From: Chloroflexota bacterium
GTDB lineage: Bacteria; Chloroflexota; Anaerolineae; Anaerolineales; UBA4823
Assembly (NCBI GenBank): GCA_020349245.1
Contig: CP070764.1
Coordinates: 1,648,016 to 1,693,892, forward strand
Reading direction: 5' to 3'
DNA length: 45,877 nucleotides
Shown here: positions 1-7,873 of the stretch, one piece after another
Layout of the letters: every line of letters begins with the position of its first letter
How positions within the stretch are numbered: position 1 is the first letter of the stretch
Notes under the pieces: model-generated
The model's database searches: none
What the model saw: the letters and a program-made list of their open reading frames with translations, nothing else
Told to the model about the DNA's origin: nothing
Position numbers and translations under genes: made by a program

Positions 1-696
1 ATGTTCACGGTGACAGCTAATTCGGATTCCGGGTACGATATATTCGTTTTGCCTTCATCAATCCAGGGCACACTGTATATCAGGGTCAAAGATAGCGATC
101 AAACCCCGGGAAACCGGAGTCAAGACACGCTATACGTCGATCACTTATTTGTTCGCTCTGAGTCGCAGCCAGGCGATCCCCCAGCCGCGCCTACAGGGTT
201 ACAAGCCGCGGCAGTCTCACCCTGGCAAATCGATCTGACCTGGTCATCCACAGCTGAAGATGCATGGGGATTCTACGTTGAGCGCTCCCTCAACGGAAGT
301 GATTGGGAGGAGATCGCCACTGTTGCTGAAAATGTGACCAGCTTCAGCAATACAGACCTGGTGCCGGGTACGACCTACTCCTACCGGGTTAGGGCCTACA
401 ATGCTTCTGGGACATCCAGCTACTCAAACGTCGCCAGTGCGACCACGAGCGAAGGGATTTTCTTGACTGCCGCACTTTTCAAGGAAAGGGGGCTGTACGT
501 AGTGGAATTGAACTGGAGTGGAAGCACAGCCACCAGTTTTGATATTTATCGCAATGGCTCTTTGCTTCAAGATAATTGGCCTTTCAGCAGTTATCGCGAT
601 GAAACATATTTAAAAAAGGGTGGCAACTTCGAGTACCAGGTGTGTGATGCGGGCAGCACTGTAAATTGCTCGAACATAGTGGCCATCGATTTTTAA
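1..696 (+). CDS. Fibronectin type III domain protein, C-terminal part (5' truncated)
   Basis: This is the last 231 residues of what is probably a larger secreted or surface protein. Residues about 1-57 are a beta-rich stretch ending another domain. Residues about 60-148 form a clear fibronectin type III domain, opening with PAAPTGLQA and containing LTW, the YxVER-like strand, the LVPGTTYSYRVRAYN loop and a final SNVASATT. Residues about 150-231 resemble a second, weaker FnIII unit with one Cys pair. The frame is open from base 1, where an ATG happens to lie, but there is no ribosome-binding site in view and no signal peptide, so I take it as truncated. Such FnIII tails commonly follow secreted proteases or glycosidases; the catalytic part is not visible. 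A hairpin lies 102 bases downstream. Confidence 0.75.
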   Translation: MFTVTANSDSGYDIFVLPSSIQGTLYIRVKDSDQTPGNRSQDTLYVDHLFVRSESQPGDPPAAPTGLQAAAVSPWQIDLTWSSTAEDAWGFYVERSLNGSDWEEIATVAENVTSFSNTDLVPGTTYSYRVRAYNASGTSSYSNVASATTSEGIFLTAALFKERGLYVVELNWSGSTATSFDIYRNGSLLQDNWPFSSYRDETYLKKGGNFEYQVCDAGSTVNCSNIVAIDF

Positions 697-797
697 TGCA
701 CAAGCTGCTTAATTAAGGAAAAAGATAAACACGTTTTTTATAGAATTTGCGGAAACGAATTCAAACCATCCTTGTGGAATAGAAGCAAAATACACTG

Positions 798-828
798 CCC
801 TCCCGGTTGATTATTTCTCCCGGGAGGG
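798..828 (+). terminator. Terminator-like hairpin after the FnIII gene
   Basis: CCCTCCCGG at 798-806 pairs perfectly over nine base pairs with CCGGGAGGG at 820-828 across a 13-nt loop. It is followed by GTTGTATTTC, a poor U-tract. It separates the FnIII gene from the sugar operon promoter; termination activity is inferred. Confidence 0.5.
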
Positions 829-1071
829 GTTGTATTTCACCCAATTTTGCTGACAGCATCCGCCGCTATTCAAATCCTTACCACGAAGAACAGAAGTGAA
901 CAGCAAATCTGAAGGTGAATCTCCGGCCAAAATTCAAAGATTTTTTTGTATCCGATTAGAGATCTCAGCTTCAGGGTCCTAGTCCCAATTGCCAGCTCCC
1001 CAACCCAGCCTGCTAATAATTATATTTCGGACCAATATACCTCTATTTTTGTTGAATTCCAACCAAAATAT

Positions 1072-1100
1072 TTGACAATCCACTCGGTTTTTGCTATAAT
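1072..1100 (+). promoter_or_regulatory. Consensus sigma-70 promoter of the sugar-acid operon
   Basis: TTGACA (1072-1077) and TATAAT (1095-1100) are both exact consensus hexamers separated by 17 bases, and TGC immediately before the -10 makes it an extended -10 element. Transcription should start near 1107, giving a leader of about 139 nt before the aldolase start at 1246. No nearer gene is in position to use it. Confidence 0.85.
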
Positions 1101-1117
1101 TTCATCAGGTAAAAACC
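1086..1117 (+). promoter_or_regulatory. Inverted repeat bracketing the -10 box (candidate operator)
   Basis: GGTTTTT (1086-1092) and AAAAACC (1111-1117) are a perfect 7-bp inverted repeat with an 18-nt spacer that contains the TATAAT and the expected start site. A repressor bound here would block polymerase. The IclR-family regulator encoded in the same operon is the obvious candidate, but this is inference. Confidence 0.35.
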
Positions 1118-1179
1118 CTTTTCGTTATACAAAAATATATTAGGGTTCTTCAAAGTAATCTGAATAAACGCATCCTACC

Positions 1180-1203
1180 TATAAGATGCAATGACATCTT
1201 GTA
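1180..1203 (+). promoter_or_regulatory. Imperfect palindrome in the operon leader (candidate IclR operator)
   Basis: TATAAGATG (1180-1188) and CATCTTGTA (1195-1203) form an inverted repeat matching at eight of nine positions around a 6-nt centre. It lies about 75 nt downstream of the predicted transcription start and 43 nt before the first gene. It could be a roadblock operator or an mRNA hairpin. Confidence 0.35.
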
Positions 1204-1245
1204 TTTCCCCCATATACAAAACAAACCTATCATCGGGAGGCTAAT

Positions 1246-1899
1246 GTGAGCGTATCGAAAAATGATATTAGCGACTCAATCCGCGAGACCGGGATTGTAG
1301 CCATCATGCGCGCCAAGAGCTCCGACCAGCTACTGGCTGCAGCAGACGCAGTGCTCGCTGGTGGTGTCAACGCCATCGAGGTGACCATGACCACTCCCGG
1401 GGCATTGCGTGTGATCGAAGAAGCGACCACTAAATACGGTGCCGAGGTGATCTTCGGTGTTGGTTCTGTTCTCGACCCAGAAACAGCACGAGCAGCCATC
1501 CTGGCCGGAGCCCAGTTCGTTGTCTGTCCGACCTTGAAGGTGGAGACTATCGAAATTTGCAAACGCTATTCGGTGCTCGTTGTCCCTGGTGCCTACACAC
1601 CAACCGAGGTACTCACCGCATGGGAAGCTGGTGCAGACATGGTCAAGATCTTCCCGGCCAGTGTTGGTGGGCCAGCATATATCAAGGCGATCAAAGCACC
1701 CCTACCCCAGGTCAAGCTGGTGCCGGTGGGCGGCGTGAACTTGAAAACCACTGCGGATTTCATTCGTGCTGGTTCAGAGATCGTTGGTGTTGGCAGCTCG
1801 TTAATCAACCAGAGCCTGCTGGAAGCCAAGGAATTCACCAAGATCAGCGAAAACGCCCGTCTTTATCGGGAGGAAGTGCAGAAAGGCAGGAGCAGCTGA
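1246..1899 (+). CDS. eda: KDPG / 4-hydroxy-2-oxoglutarate aldolase family (Eda-type)
   Basis: A class I aldolase that reversibly cleaves 2-keto-3-deoxy-6-phosphogluconate to pyruvate and glyceraldehyde-3-phosphate, the last step of the Entner-Doudoroff and hexuronate routes. At 217 residues it has the normal length. The TIM-barrel signatures are present in order: GIVAIMR (16-22), IEVTMTTPGA with Glu45 (44-53), FGVGSVLD (70-77), VVPGAYTPTE (112-121), the Schiff-base lysine Lys134 in VKIFPA, and VPVGGVN (159-165). The E. coli Arg49 position is Thr, as in several other bacterial homologues. The start is GTG at 1246 with GGGAGG at 1235-1240; an ATG two bases upstream runs straight into TGA. It is the first gene after the operon promoter and lies one base from the next gene. 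The KDG-kinase-like gene in the same operon would supply its substrate. Confidence 0.88.
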   Translation: MSVSKNDISDSIRETGIVAIMRAKSSDQLLAAADAVLAGGVNAIEVTMTTPGALRVIEEATTKYGAEVIFGVGSVLDPETARAAILAGAQFVVCPTLKVETIEICKRYSVLVVPGAYTPTEVLTAWEAGADMVKIFPASVGGPAYIKAIKAPLPQVKLVPVGGVNLKTTADFIRAGSEIVGVGSSLINQSLLEAKEFTKISENARLYREEVQKGRSS

Positions 1900-1900
1900 T

Positions 1901-2197
1901 ATGGGTAATGCGATTGAACGTCATGTTACCTTCCACGTTATAGCCGCAGAAGTGGAAGCGTTTGAGAAGTTCTTCATTCAGGATTACCGACCTGCGATGG
2001 CGACAATAGCTGGTTTCATCAAAGCAGAGTTACTCAAAGATTCGGAGAACCCACAGGATTTACAGATGGTTCTCCGATTTGAATCTAGCCAGGCTGCAGC
2101 TGATTGGCGGGCTTCCGAAGTGCATGCTGCCCTGAAGCCACGCCTAAAATCGATGTACAACGGCAGCGAGCTCCAGATCTACGAAGTTCTCGCCTGA
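1901..2197 (+). CDS. Small ABM / dimeric alpha-beta barrel protein
   Basis: A 98-residue protein with the layout of the antibiotic-biosynthesis-monooxygenase (ABM) ferredoxin-like fold: beta strand HVTFHVI near residues 8-14, a helix beginning AEVEAFEKFF, a central PAMATIAGFIKAELLKD segment, a strand MVLRF, an amphipathic helix with AADWRASEVHAAL, and a final strand LQIYEVL. Family members are small dimers that act as monooxygenases, heme- or quinone-handling enzymes, or sugar mutarotase-like accessory proteins; nothing here fixes the reaction. It starts at ATG two bases after the aldolase stop, so it is almost certainly co-translated. A role as an epimerase/mutarotase helper for the operon's sugar is possible but unproven. 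Confidence 0.6.
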   Translation: MGNAIERHVTFHVIAAEVEAFEKFFIQDYRPAMATIAGFIKAELLKDSENPQDLQMVLRFESSQAAADWRASEVHAALKPRLKSMYNGSELQIYEVLA

Positions 2198-2208
2198 AGG
2201 GAGATCGG

Positions 2209-2994
2209 GTGCCTAAACCACAAAACGCAGCGCGTTACAACATCCGCGTGGTCGATCGAGCGGTGCGCGTCCTCAAAATGCTTTCGGATGGCAAACCACG
2301 CACCCTCACCGAGTTGAGCAAGGAGCTGCAGATCAACAGGAGCACCACTTTTCGTCTGCTGGCCACCCTGCGCTCCAATAACCTTGTCCAGCTGGACGAC
2401 TCTACGGGGAATTATCAACTCGGACTAGCCTGCCTGGAGCTCTCTCGTGCGTACCATTCAGGGAATGCAGTGCGCCAGGCAGCCCTGGAAGAGATGAAGA
2501 CGCTGCGCGATGAAACCATGGAAACTGTCCACCTAGGAGTTTTAGACGACCTGGAGGTAGTTTACCTGGAGAAACTAGAAGGATTGCATGCTATCGGGTT
2601 AATGTCCTCCAGGATCGGTAGGCGAGCCCCTGCCTACTGTACCGGTTTGGGAAAAGCATTACTGGCATTCAGCGACCTGGACTTTATCGAGGAATGCCTC
2701 CAGCAGATCGAACTGCAGAGATATACCACCGCAACTATTACCAATCATAGTGAGTTGATAAATCACCTGCAGCTGGTGCGCCAGCGGGGATATGCACTCG
2801 ATTCCGGGGAGCACGAACAGGAAGTGCGGTGCGTAGCTACTCCGATTTTTGACCAGTATGGCAATGTTGTCGCCGCGATCAGCGTTTCCGGTCCCAGTGG
2901 GCGTATTGACCCTGTGGATAAAAACCAGGAATTAATCCAGCGCACTCTTAAGGCAGCGAACAACATTTCAAAAAACCTTGGGTACAAAAAATAA
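2209..2994 (+). CDS. IclR-family transcriptional regulator
   Basis: A 261-residue regulator. Residues about 12-75 are the winged helix-turn-helix (VVDRAVRVLKMLS, then LTELSKELQINRSTTFRLLATLRSNNLVQ in pieces), and residues about 80-258 are the IclR effector-binding domain with the usual AYCTGLGKALLAF segment and GYALDSGEHEQEVRCVATPIFD. I start it at GTG 2209, preceded by AAGGGAG at 2197-2203; the frame stays open further upstream, but that stretch overlaps the ABM gene. IclR proteins typically bind small acids or sugar acids and repress or activate neighbouring catabolic genes. Sitting third in the operon, it is probably autoregulatory; candidate operators lie at 1086-1117 and 1180-1203. Confidence 0.88.
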   Translation: MPKPQNAARYNIRVVDRAVRVLKMLSDGKPRTLTELSKELQINRSTTFRLLATLRSNNLVQLDDSTGNYQLGLACLELSRAYHSGNAVRQAALEEMKTLRDETMETVHLGVLDDLEVVYLEKLEGLHAIGLMSSRIGRRAPAYCTGLGKALLAFSDLDFIEECLQQIELQRYTTATITNHSELINHLQLVRQRGYALDSGEHEQEVRCVATPIFDQYGNVVAAISVSGPSGRIDPVDKNQELIQRTLKAANNISKNLGYKK

Positions 2995-3017
2995 ATCCAT
3001 TAACGAAGGAGCTCCGT

Positions 3018-3698
3018 ATGCGCAAGATTATCAATAAACGTGAAATCACCCCCCCACCTGAAATACTAGAAGGTTTCAAAGAACTGCTCAAAGTCTACAG
3101 CCCATCCTGCGTGGTTGCTGATGCCCAGGAAAGGGCAGGTGTGATGCGCAGTTATATGAAACCGATCGATACGAAGACCCGTTTTGCGGGACCTGCACTG
3201 ACCGTACGCCTAGAACCAGGCAACCAGGTGGATTGCCTGGATGCGCTGGCGGTTGCACAGGATGGGGATGTCATCGTCGTAGACGCTGCGGGAGAGACCG
3301 AAACTTCGATCTGGGGGGGTCTCATGGCAGGGTTGTGCCAAATGAAAGGTGTGGTAGGTGCTGTTGTCGATGGAGCTATCCGCGACACAGATGAAACCCG
3401 CGACCTAGGTTTTTATATCTTTGCCAAGGCGATAGTCCCCCGGTCCACCCACACTATCGTTTCGGGACGCATGGAGCCGATTGAGATCAATGTTCCCATC
3501 CACTGCGCAGGCGTGGTGGTGAACCCCGGAGACATTGTTATCGGTGATGAAGTCGGTGTGACCGTCGTTCCCCTGGAAAACGCGGTGGAGGTATTGGAAA
3601 AAGCACGCCACCAGGCGAAGATGGAAGAACAAACCAGGGCAAGGATCCGCGAAGGTAAAACTGTGGATGAAATCCTGGCCGAGTTTGGTCGCTTGTGA
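3018..3698 (+). CDS. RraA / HMG-CHA aldolase family protein
   Basis: A 226-residue member of the RraA superfamily, which includes divalent-metal-dependent 4-hydroxy-4-methyl-2-oxoglutarate and 4-carboxy-4-hydroxy-2-oxoadipate aldolases that also decarboxylate oxaloacetate, as well as non-catalytic RNase E inhibitors. The enzyme-type signature is intact: GGLMAGL at 100-106 followed by VVDGAIRDTDE with Arg122 and Asp123, the usual substrate-binding arginine and metal ligand. This favours an aldolase or decarboxylase over an RNase regulator. It has AAGGAG at 3006-3011, six bases before ATG. In this operon it could cleave or decarboxylate a 4-hydroxy-2-oxo acid intermediate; the true substrate cannot be read from sequence. 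Confidence 0.8.
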   Translation: MRKIINKREITPPPEILEGFKELLKVYSPSCVVADAQERAGVMRSYMKPIDTKTRFAGPALTVRLEPGNQVDCLDALAVAQDGDVIVVDAAGETETSIWGGLMAGLCQMKGVVGAVVDGAIRDTDETRDLGFYIFAKAIVPRSTHTIVSGRMEPIEINVPIHCAGVVVNPGDIVIGDEVGVTVVPLENAVEVLEKARHQAKMEEQTRARIREGKTVDEILAEFGRL

Positions 3699-3765
3699 AG
3701 CGCGCGGGTAGAAATAAACTGCTAGAAGCCAATTCTGCAAATTTTTCCGTACAGGAGATGATTTA

Positions 3766-4944
3766 ATGTCTGATTACCAAACACAGCGCGTGAGGCGCCT
3801 GCAGGAGTTGATGAAAGAATCGGGTTTTGATTGCCTGGTCTGCCGGCTTCCAGAGAATGTGGTTTATATCACCGAGTACTGGCCGCATCATGGCATTTCA
3901 GTTTCGGTACTGCCCAAAGAAGGCAAACCGACTGTATTTATTCCAGAAGTTGAAGCAGCATGGGGCAACCCGGATTGGGCAGAGGTAGTACCTTTCGGTT
4001 GGGCATTGCTAAAGGATCAGGATTTATACACCAGCTATCGGCAGCAGCTGACTCAGATTCGCCACACCCTGGGCTTGGAAAAAGCCCGCATTGGCGTCGA
4101 AAAAGAATTGGAAATTGTCGGCACCACCTACCGCCACGCAGAGCCCATTGTACCTGCTGCGCCCTGGAACTCATTGCTGGATGAGGTCTTTACCAGTGCT
4201 AACCTGCTGGATGCGACCGAATTACTGCAAACTGCCAAACTGATCAAGACCCCCTATGATCTGGAGCGTCTGCGAGTGGCGAATGAATTGGCCGAGATTG
4301 GCATAGCAAAATTCCTAAGCGATCTGCAGCCCGGGATGCGCGAGGTCGAGATCAGTGCCCTGATCGAAGGGACCATTCGCCAGGAGGGAGCTGGTTACAA
4401 GGGTGCTCGCCTGGTGTGGGCAGAGGTAGAAGTCGCTTCTGGTGCAGTCAATACCGCAAAAGCGAACCTGCTCATCCCTTCCACGGATCGGGTCATCGAA
4501 GAGGGAGACCTCGTGATGGTAGAGATGGCTACAGTCATGGACGGCTACTATTCCGACCTGACCTATATGGCAGTCGCCGGAGAACCTAGCCAACGGCAGC
4601 GGGAGGTGCACAATGCAGTCCTGGATGCACAGCAGGCTGCTAGCCGCCAGATGGTTCCGGGGAATTCCTATGCGGACCCGGATACTGCTGCCCGTAAAGT
4701 TCTACAGGATTCCGGATTGGGAGAGTACTTCGTCCACGTTACAGGCCATGGCCTCGGATTCCGCTTCCACGAATCAACTCCCTTCTTGATGCCGGGAGCA
4801 ACAGGAACCTTGCAGGAAGGGATCGTTTCCAGCGTCGAACCTGGCGTGTATATCACTGGCTTTGGCGGTATTCGCATCGAGGACAATGTTGCTGTGAGCA
4901 AGGATGGTCCAGATTTTCTTTCCACACCTCGCCTACCGTGGTGA
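3766..4944 (+). CDS. M24-family aminopeptidase P / creatinase-like hydrolase
   Basis: A 392-residue pita-bread-fold protein. Residues about 1-150 are the creatinase N-terminal domain and about 165-380 the catalytic domain. The five metal-ligand positions are Glu253 (VMVEMAT, where prolidases have Asp), Asp264 (YYSDLTY), His328 (TGHGLGFRFHE), Glu358 (SSVEPGVYI) and Glu372 (IRIEDNVAV). Four of five are canonical and the first is Asp to Glu. Family members are Xaa-Pro peptidases or C-N hydrolases such as creatinase and ectoine hydrolase. Being inside a sugar-acid operon argues for a small-molecule amide or ureido substrate rather than a dipeptide, but this is inference. An SD-like CAGGAGA precedes ATG 3766, and the stop is 18 bases before the kinase start. 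Confidence 0.8.
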   Translation: MSDYQTQRVRRLQELMKESGFDCLVCRLPENVVYITEYWPHHGISVSVLPKEGKPTVFIPEVEAAWGNPDWAEVVPFGWALLKDQDLYTSYRQQLTQIRHTLGLEKARIGVEKELEIVGTTYRHAEPIVPAAPWNSLLDEVFTSANLLDATELLQTAKLIKTPYDLERLRVANELAEIGIAKFLSDLQPGMREVEISALIEGTIRQEGAGYKGARLVWAEVEVASGAVNTAKANLLIPSTDRVIEEGDLVMVEMATVMDGYYSDLTYMAVAGEPSQRQREVHNAVLDAQQAASRQMVPGNSYADPDTAARKVLQDSGLGEYFVHVTGHGLGFRFHESTPFLMPGATGTLQEGIVSSVEPGVYITGFGGIRIEDNVAVSKDGPDFLSTPRLPW

Positions 4945-4962
4945 TCGATGGAGGTTAATAGG

Positions 4963-6120
4963 ATGGATGGTCAAATACTCAAGTGGGATATTACCAAGGA
5001 TGACCTGGGTCAATTTCAGCAAAAACACCCTGCTTTTGTTACCTTTGGTGAGACAATGCTACGCGATACACCTGCGGATATGCAGCGGGCTGAAATGACA
5101 AAGATTATCCACATCGCTTTTGCCGGTAGCGAATATACCCTGGCGATGATATTAGCCCGGTTTGGGATCCCCTCAGCATATATAACTCGGGTTCCAGATA
5201 ACCCCTACGGTTGGCTACTGCGGGATACCGCCCGGGGACAGGGGATCAACACTGACTATTTTGTCTGGGCTCCAAAAGCTGAACCGATCGGTCGCTTTAT
5301 CTATGAGATCGGGAGGACCCCCAGGAAAAATACAGGCTGGTACCAGCGTATGTACTCCGCTGCCAGTCGACTCGATGCGGGAATGGTCGATTGGCATTCA
5401 GCTTTGAAAGACTGCCAGCTGTTCCACACATCTGGTATCTCCTTTGGATTGGCAACCCATAGCGGGTATGAACAAAATTATCTACTCAACGCCTTTCAGG
5501 AAGCGATGGCTGCTAAGCCCGATAAATGCTTGGTGGGCATGGATTTCAACTACCGGGGCACGCTCTGGTCACCTGAACAATGTTCAGAAGTAATGACTCC
5601 CCTGATTAAACAGTATATCGACATATTCATAACCACAATTGAAGATATGGCAAAGATCTACGGTATTGGCTGCGGCCAATACAGCGCCAAGCAGATCGTC
5701 GATGGTGATATTGGCCCCCTTGAAGATGAGGATATTAAAGCCTTTGCTGCGGATGTGAGCGAACGGTTTGCTACAAAGATCGTCGCCATCACTATCCGCT
5801 ACCCGGATACTTTTGAGCAGCACCGTTGGGAGACCGCCGCCATGGATAACAAGGGATTCTTTTTCCGATCCCCTGCAGTGAAACCTATCGTGCTCTTGGA
5901 TCGCCTGGGTGGCGGCGACACTTGGAACGGCGGTTTCTATTATGGCTTACTGACCGAAGGGTTAACCCCCGATGGAATTGAGAAAGGTGTACTGGTAGGC
6001 GATGCTGCAACCCGTATAAAGCAAACGCTAATGTTTGACCTGCCCATTGTCACCAAAGCAGAGACTCAAGCATTGATGAAATCTGATGTCATGGGCGGTG
6101 GAAAACGAACCGCTCGCTAA
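4963..6120 (+). CDS. PfkB-family sugar kinase, probable 2-keto-3-deoxygluconate kinase
   Basis: A ribokinase-like enzyme of 385 residues, predicted to phosphorylate 2-keto-3-deoxygluconate or a related sugar acid with ATP to give KDPG. FVTFGETMLR (26-34) and AGSEYTLAMILARFG (54-68) match the N-terminal substrate-binding strand and helix. MDFNYRGTLW (193-202) matches the DxNxRxxLW motif of KDG kinases. The anion-hole and catalytic motif reads DRLGGGDTWNGGF (313-325) with Asp319 as the base; the usual GAGD is GGGD. It is longer than typical KDG kinases (about 310-340) because of an N-terminal extension of about 25 residues and inserts near 100-145. I start it at ATG 4963 because GGAGG lies at 4950-4954; the upstream ATG at 4948 has no such site. 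It feeds the aldolase at 1246. Confidence 0.78.
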   Translation: MDGQILKWDITKDDLGQFQQKHPAFVTFGETMLRDTPADMQRAEMTKIIHIAFAGSEYTLAMILARFGIPSAYITRVPDNPYGWLLRDTARGQGINTDYFVWAPKAEPIGRFIYEIGRTPRKNTGWYQRMYSAASRLDAGMVDWHSALKDCQLFHTSGISFGLATHSGYEQNYLLNAFQEAMAAKPDKCLVGMDFNYRGTLWSPEQCSEVMTPLIKQYIDIFITTIEDMAKIYGIGCGQYSAKQIVDGDIGPLEDEDIKAFAADVSERFATKIVAITIRYPDTFEQHRWETAAMDNKGFFFRSPAVKPIVLLDRLGGGDTWNGGFYYGLLTEGLTPDGIEKGVLVGDAATRIKQTLMFDLPIVTKAETQALMKSDVMGGGKRTAR

Positions 6121-6139
6121 AAATATACAGGAGGTTGAA

Positions 6140-6649
6140 ATGACATATCCACGTTCTTTTTCCCATATCGGGCTATCTGTCCCGGACCTGGAGGCCGCAG
6201 TCAAGTTCTATTCCGAGGTATTCGGTTTCTACGTCATCATGCCCCCCACAGATGTCCTCGAAGAGACCGAGACCGCTATTGGCATTATGTGCAACGATGT
6301 CTTCGGCGCTGGATATGGTGGTTTCCGCATCGCCCACCTCGTAACCAGCGATGGCATCGGCATCGAGCTGTTTGAGTTCCGAAACTCGGAAAAGCCAGAA
6401 AACAACCTGGAATATTGGAAAACCAGTGTCTTCCATTTCTGTGTACAGGACCCTGATTTAGAAGGTTTGCTGGAAAAAGTTGTTGCCCACGGTGGTAAGC
6501 AGCGGATGCCTGTCCGGGAATACTACCCGGGTGAGAAACCCTATCGCATGGTCTATGTTGAGGACCCCTTTGGCATCGTCTTTGAAATCTACAGCCACAG
6601 CTACGAGCTTACATACTCTGCAGGTGCCTACCAACACGCAATCGATTAA
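6140..6649 (+). CDS. VOC-superfamily protein (glyoxalase/dioxygenase fold)
   Basis: A 169-residue vicinal-oxygen-chelate protein with two beta-alpha-beta-beta-beta modules. The four expected metal ligands are visible: His9 (FSHIGLSVPD), Glu76 (GIELFEF), His99 (VFHFCVQD) and Glu149 (GIVFEIYSH). It ends in a Tyr/His-rich tail. The H/E/H/E pattern fits glyoxalase I, methylmalonyl-CoA epimerase and similar lyases or epimerases rather than extradiol dioxygenases (H/H/E). ATG 6140 is preceded by AGGAGG at 6129-6134; the frame is open further upstream but overlaps the kinase gene. Inside this operon an epimerase or lactoylglutathione-lyase-like step on a keto acid is plausible; the substrate is unknown. 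Confidence 0.78.
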   Translation: MTYPRSFSHIGLSVPDLEAAVKFYSEVFGFYVIMPPTDVLEETETAIGIMCNDVFGAGYGGFRIAHLVTSDGIGIELFEFRNSEKPENNLEYWKTSVFHFCVQDPDLEGLLEKVVAHGGKQRMPVREYYPGEKPYRMVYVEDPFGIVFEIYSHSYELTYSAGAYQHAID

Positions 6650-6688
6650 GCGAACTTGACGGGTCCAATTCGGTTCGGAGAACAAGAA

Positions 6689-7669
6689 ATGGCAATGTAC
6701 AAGGTATATGTGAGTGATTACGACTACCCAAACCTGGATATTGAGCGGAGTGTTCTCGAGCCCATCGGTGCTGAAGTGATCGGTCTGCAGTGTAAAACTG
6801 GAGAGAATATTGCTGAACTTGCCGCAGATGCTGACATTATCCTCCAGCAATATGCCAAGATCTACCGCAACACAATCGAGAAACTCAAGAACTGCAAAGC
6901 TATCTGCCGTTACGGCACCGGTGTCGATATTGTGGATGTTCAGGCAGCCTATGACAACGGCATGATCGTAACCAATGTTCCGGATTACAGTATCGATGAA
7001 GTCGCAGACCACACCATCACGATGGGTCTCATGCTTTTAAGAAGGATACCGATGTATAACCAGGCCACGCGGCGAGGAGAATGGCACTGGAGTGCTTCGG
7101 GCGGCAAAATCTTTCGCTTCCGGAATTCGATTTGGGGATTGATCGGTTTTGGCAGGATTGCCCAAAATATCACCCGCAAGCTGGACGATTTTGGATTTGA
7201 GATCATTGCCTATGATCCATACGTCTCACGCAGCTTAATGAACACGCACGGGGTACGGAAAGTTGAGTTAGACGAGCTGTATGAAACTGCAGACCTGGTG
7301 AACGTGATGTGCCCGTACACACCTGAGACTCACCACATCGTCAACGCCGAATCCTTTGACAAGATGAAAGAGACAGCAGTCCTGATCAATTGTGCTCGTG
7401 GGAAGTGTGTTGACAACACTGCCCTCTACCAAGCCCTGGTAAGTGGAAATATCGCCTCGGCAGGCCTTGATGATACCGAAGAAGAACCTGCCAAGCTGCA
7501 TGATTGGACTCCGGAAATGAATCCCTTGTTCTCGCTTGAAAACTGCTTTATTACACCCCATTCTGCGTATGTATCTGTTCAGTCCCTCGACGAGTGCCGC
7601 TATGTGGCAGCTGAAAACGCGAAAGCAATTCTCTTGGGACAAAAGCCCCTGGACCAGGTCTTCCCATAA
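6689..7669 (+). CDS. D-2-hydroxyacid dehydrogenase, CtBP-like subgroup
   Basis: A 326-residue NAD(P)-dependent dehydrogenase interconverting 2-keto and D-2-hydroxy acids. The catalytic triad is complete: Arg237 in NCARGKCVDN, Glu266 in DDTEEEP and His291 in TPHSAYVS. The dinucleotide motif is GLIGFGRIAQ (150-159), followed by Asp176 at the end of the second strand (IIAYDP), which favours NAD. YGTGVDIVDVQAA and NVPDYSIDEVADHT are typical of the C-terminal-binding-protein-like branch. I start it at ATG 6689 with a CGGAG at 6676-6680; the frame begins 33 bases earlier at a TTG. In the pathway it could oxidise a D-hydroxy acid substrate or reduce a 2-keto product such as hydroxypyruvate or glyoxylate. 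Confidence 0.85.
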   Translation: MAMYKVYVSDYDYPNLDIERSVLEPIGAEVIGLQCKTGENIAELAADADIILQQYAKIYRNTIEKLKNCKAICRYGTGVDIVDVQAAYDNGMIVTNVPDYSIDEVADHTITMGLMLLRRIPMYNQATRRGEWHWSASGGKIFRFRNSIWGLIGFGRIAQNITRKLDDFGFEIIAYDPYVSRSLMNTHGVRKVELDELYETADLVNVMCPYTPETHHIVNAESFDKMKETAVLINCARGKCVDNTALYQALVSGNIASAGLDDTEEEPAKLHDWTPEMNPLFSLENCFITPHSAYVSVQSLDECRYVAAENAKAILLGQKPLDQVFP

Positions 7670-7714
7670 TATGCGGCGATCTTAATCTCGAATGAGAGCT
7701 AACAAGAAAAAATC

Positions 7715-7723
7715 AAGGAGGTG
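7715..7723 (+). promoter_or_regulatory. Orphan extended Shine-Dalgarno sequence upstream of binding-protein gene 1
   Basis: AAGGAGGTG is a nine-base match to the anti-SD complement but no start codon lies at a usable distance (7727-7737). The real start of the next gene is at 7874, with its own GAGGAGG. Similar orphan sites precede the other two binding-protein genes in the window (11615-11626 and 35529-35538). Confidence 0.4.
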
Positions 7724-7873
7724 CAAGCAGATAGTAGCTATAAGTTGTTTGATATTTGAAATGGCAAATGTTGAAATTCTTGCAGTTCGGAGAGATACAC
7801 AATCAAAATTTGCTGCAGGTGATCGACTGCATTGAATAACCAATTAGATCGGAAAGGATGAGGAGGTTGAATC

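Noticed and set aside
946..1143. 65-codon plus-strand frame upstream of the aldolase gene
   Set aside because: It lies over the consensus promoter, has no ribosome-binding site and is AT-biased without protein-like composition.
3018..3698. RraA as regulator of RNase E
   Set aside because: The Arg/Asp enzyme signature and the catabolic operon context fit the aldolase/decarboxylase branch better.
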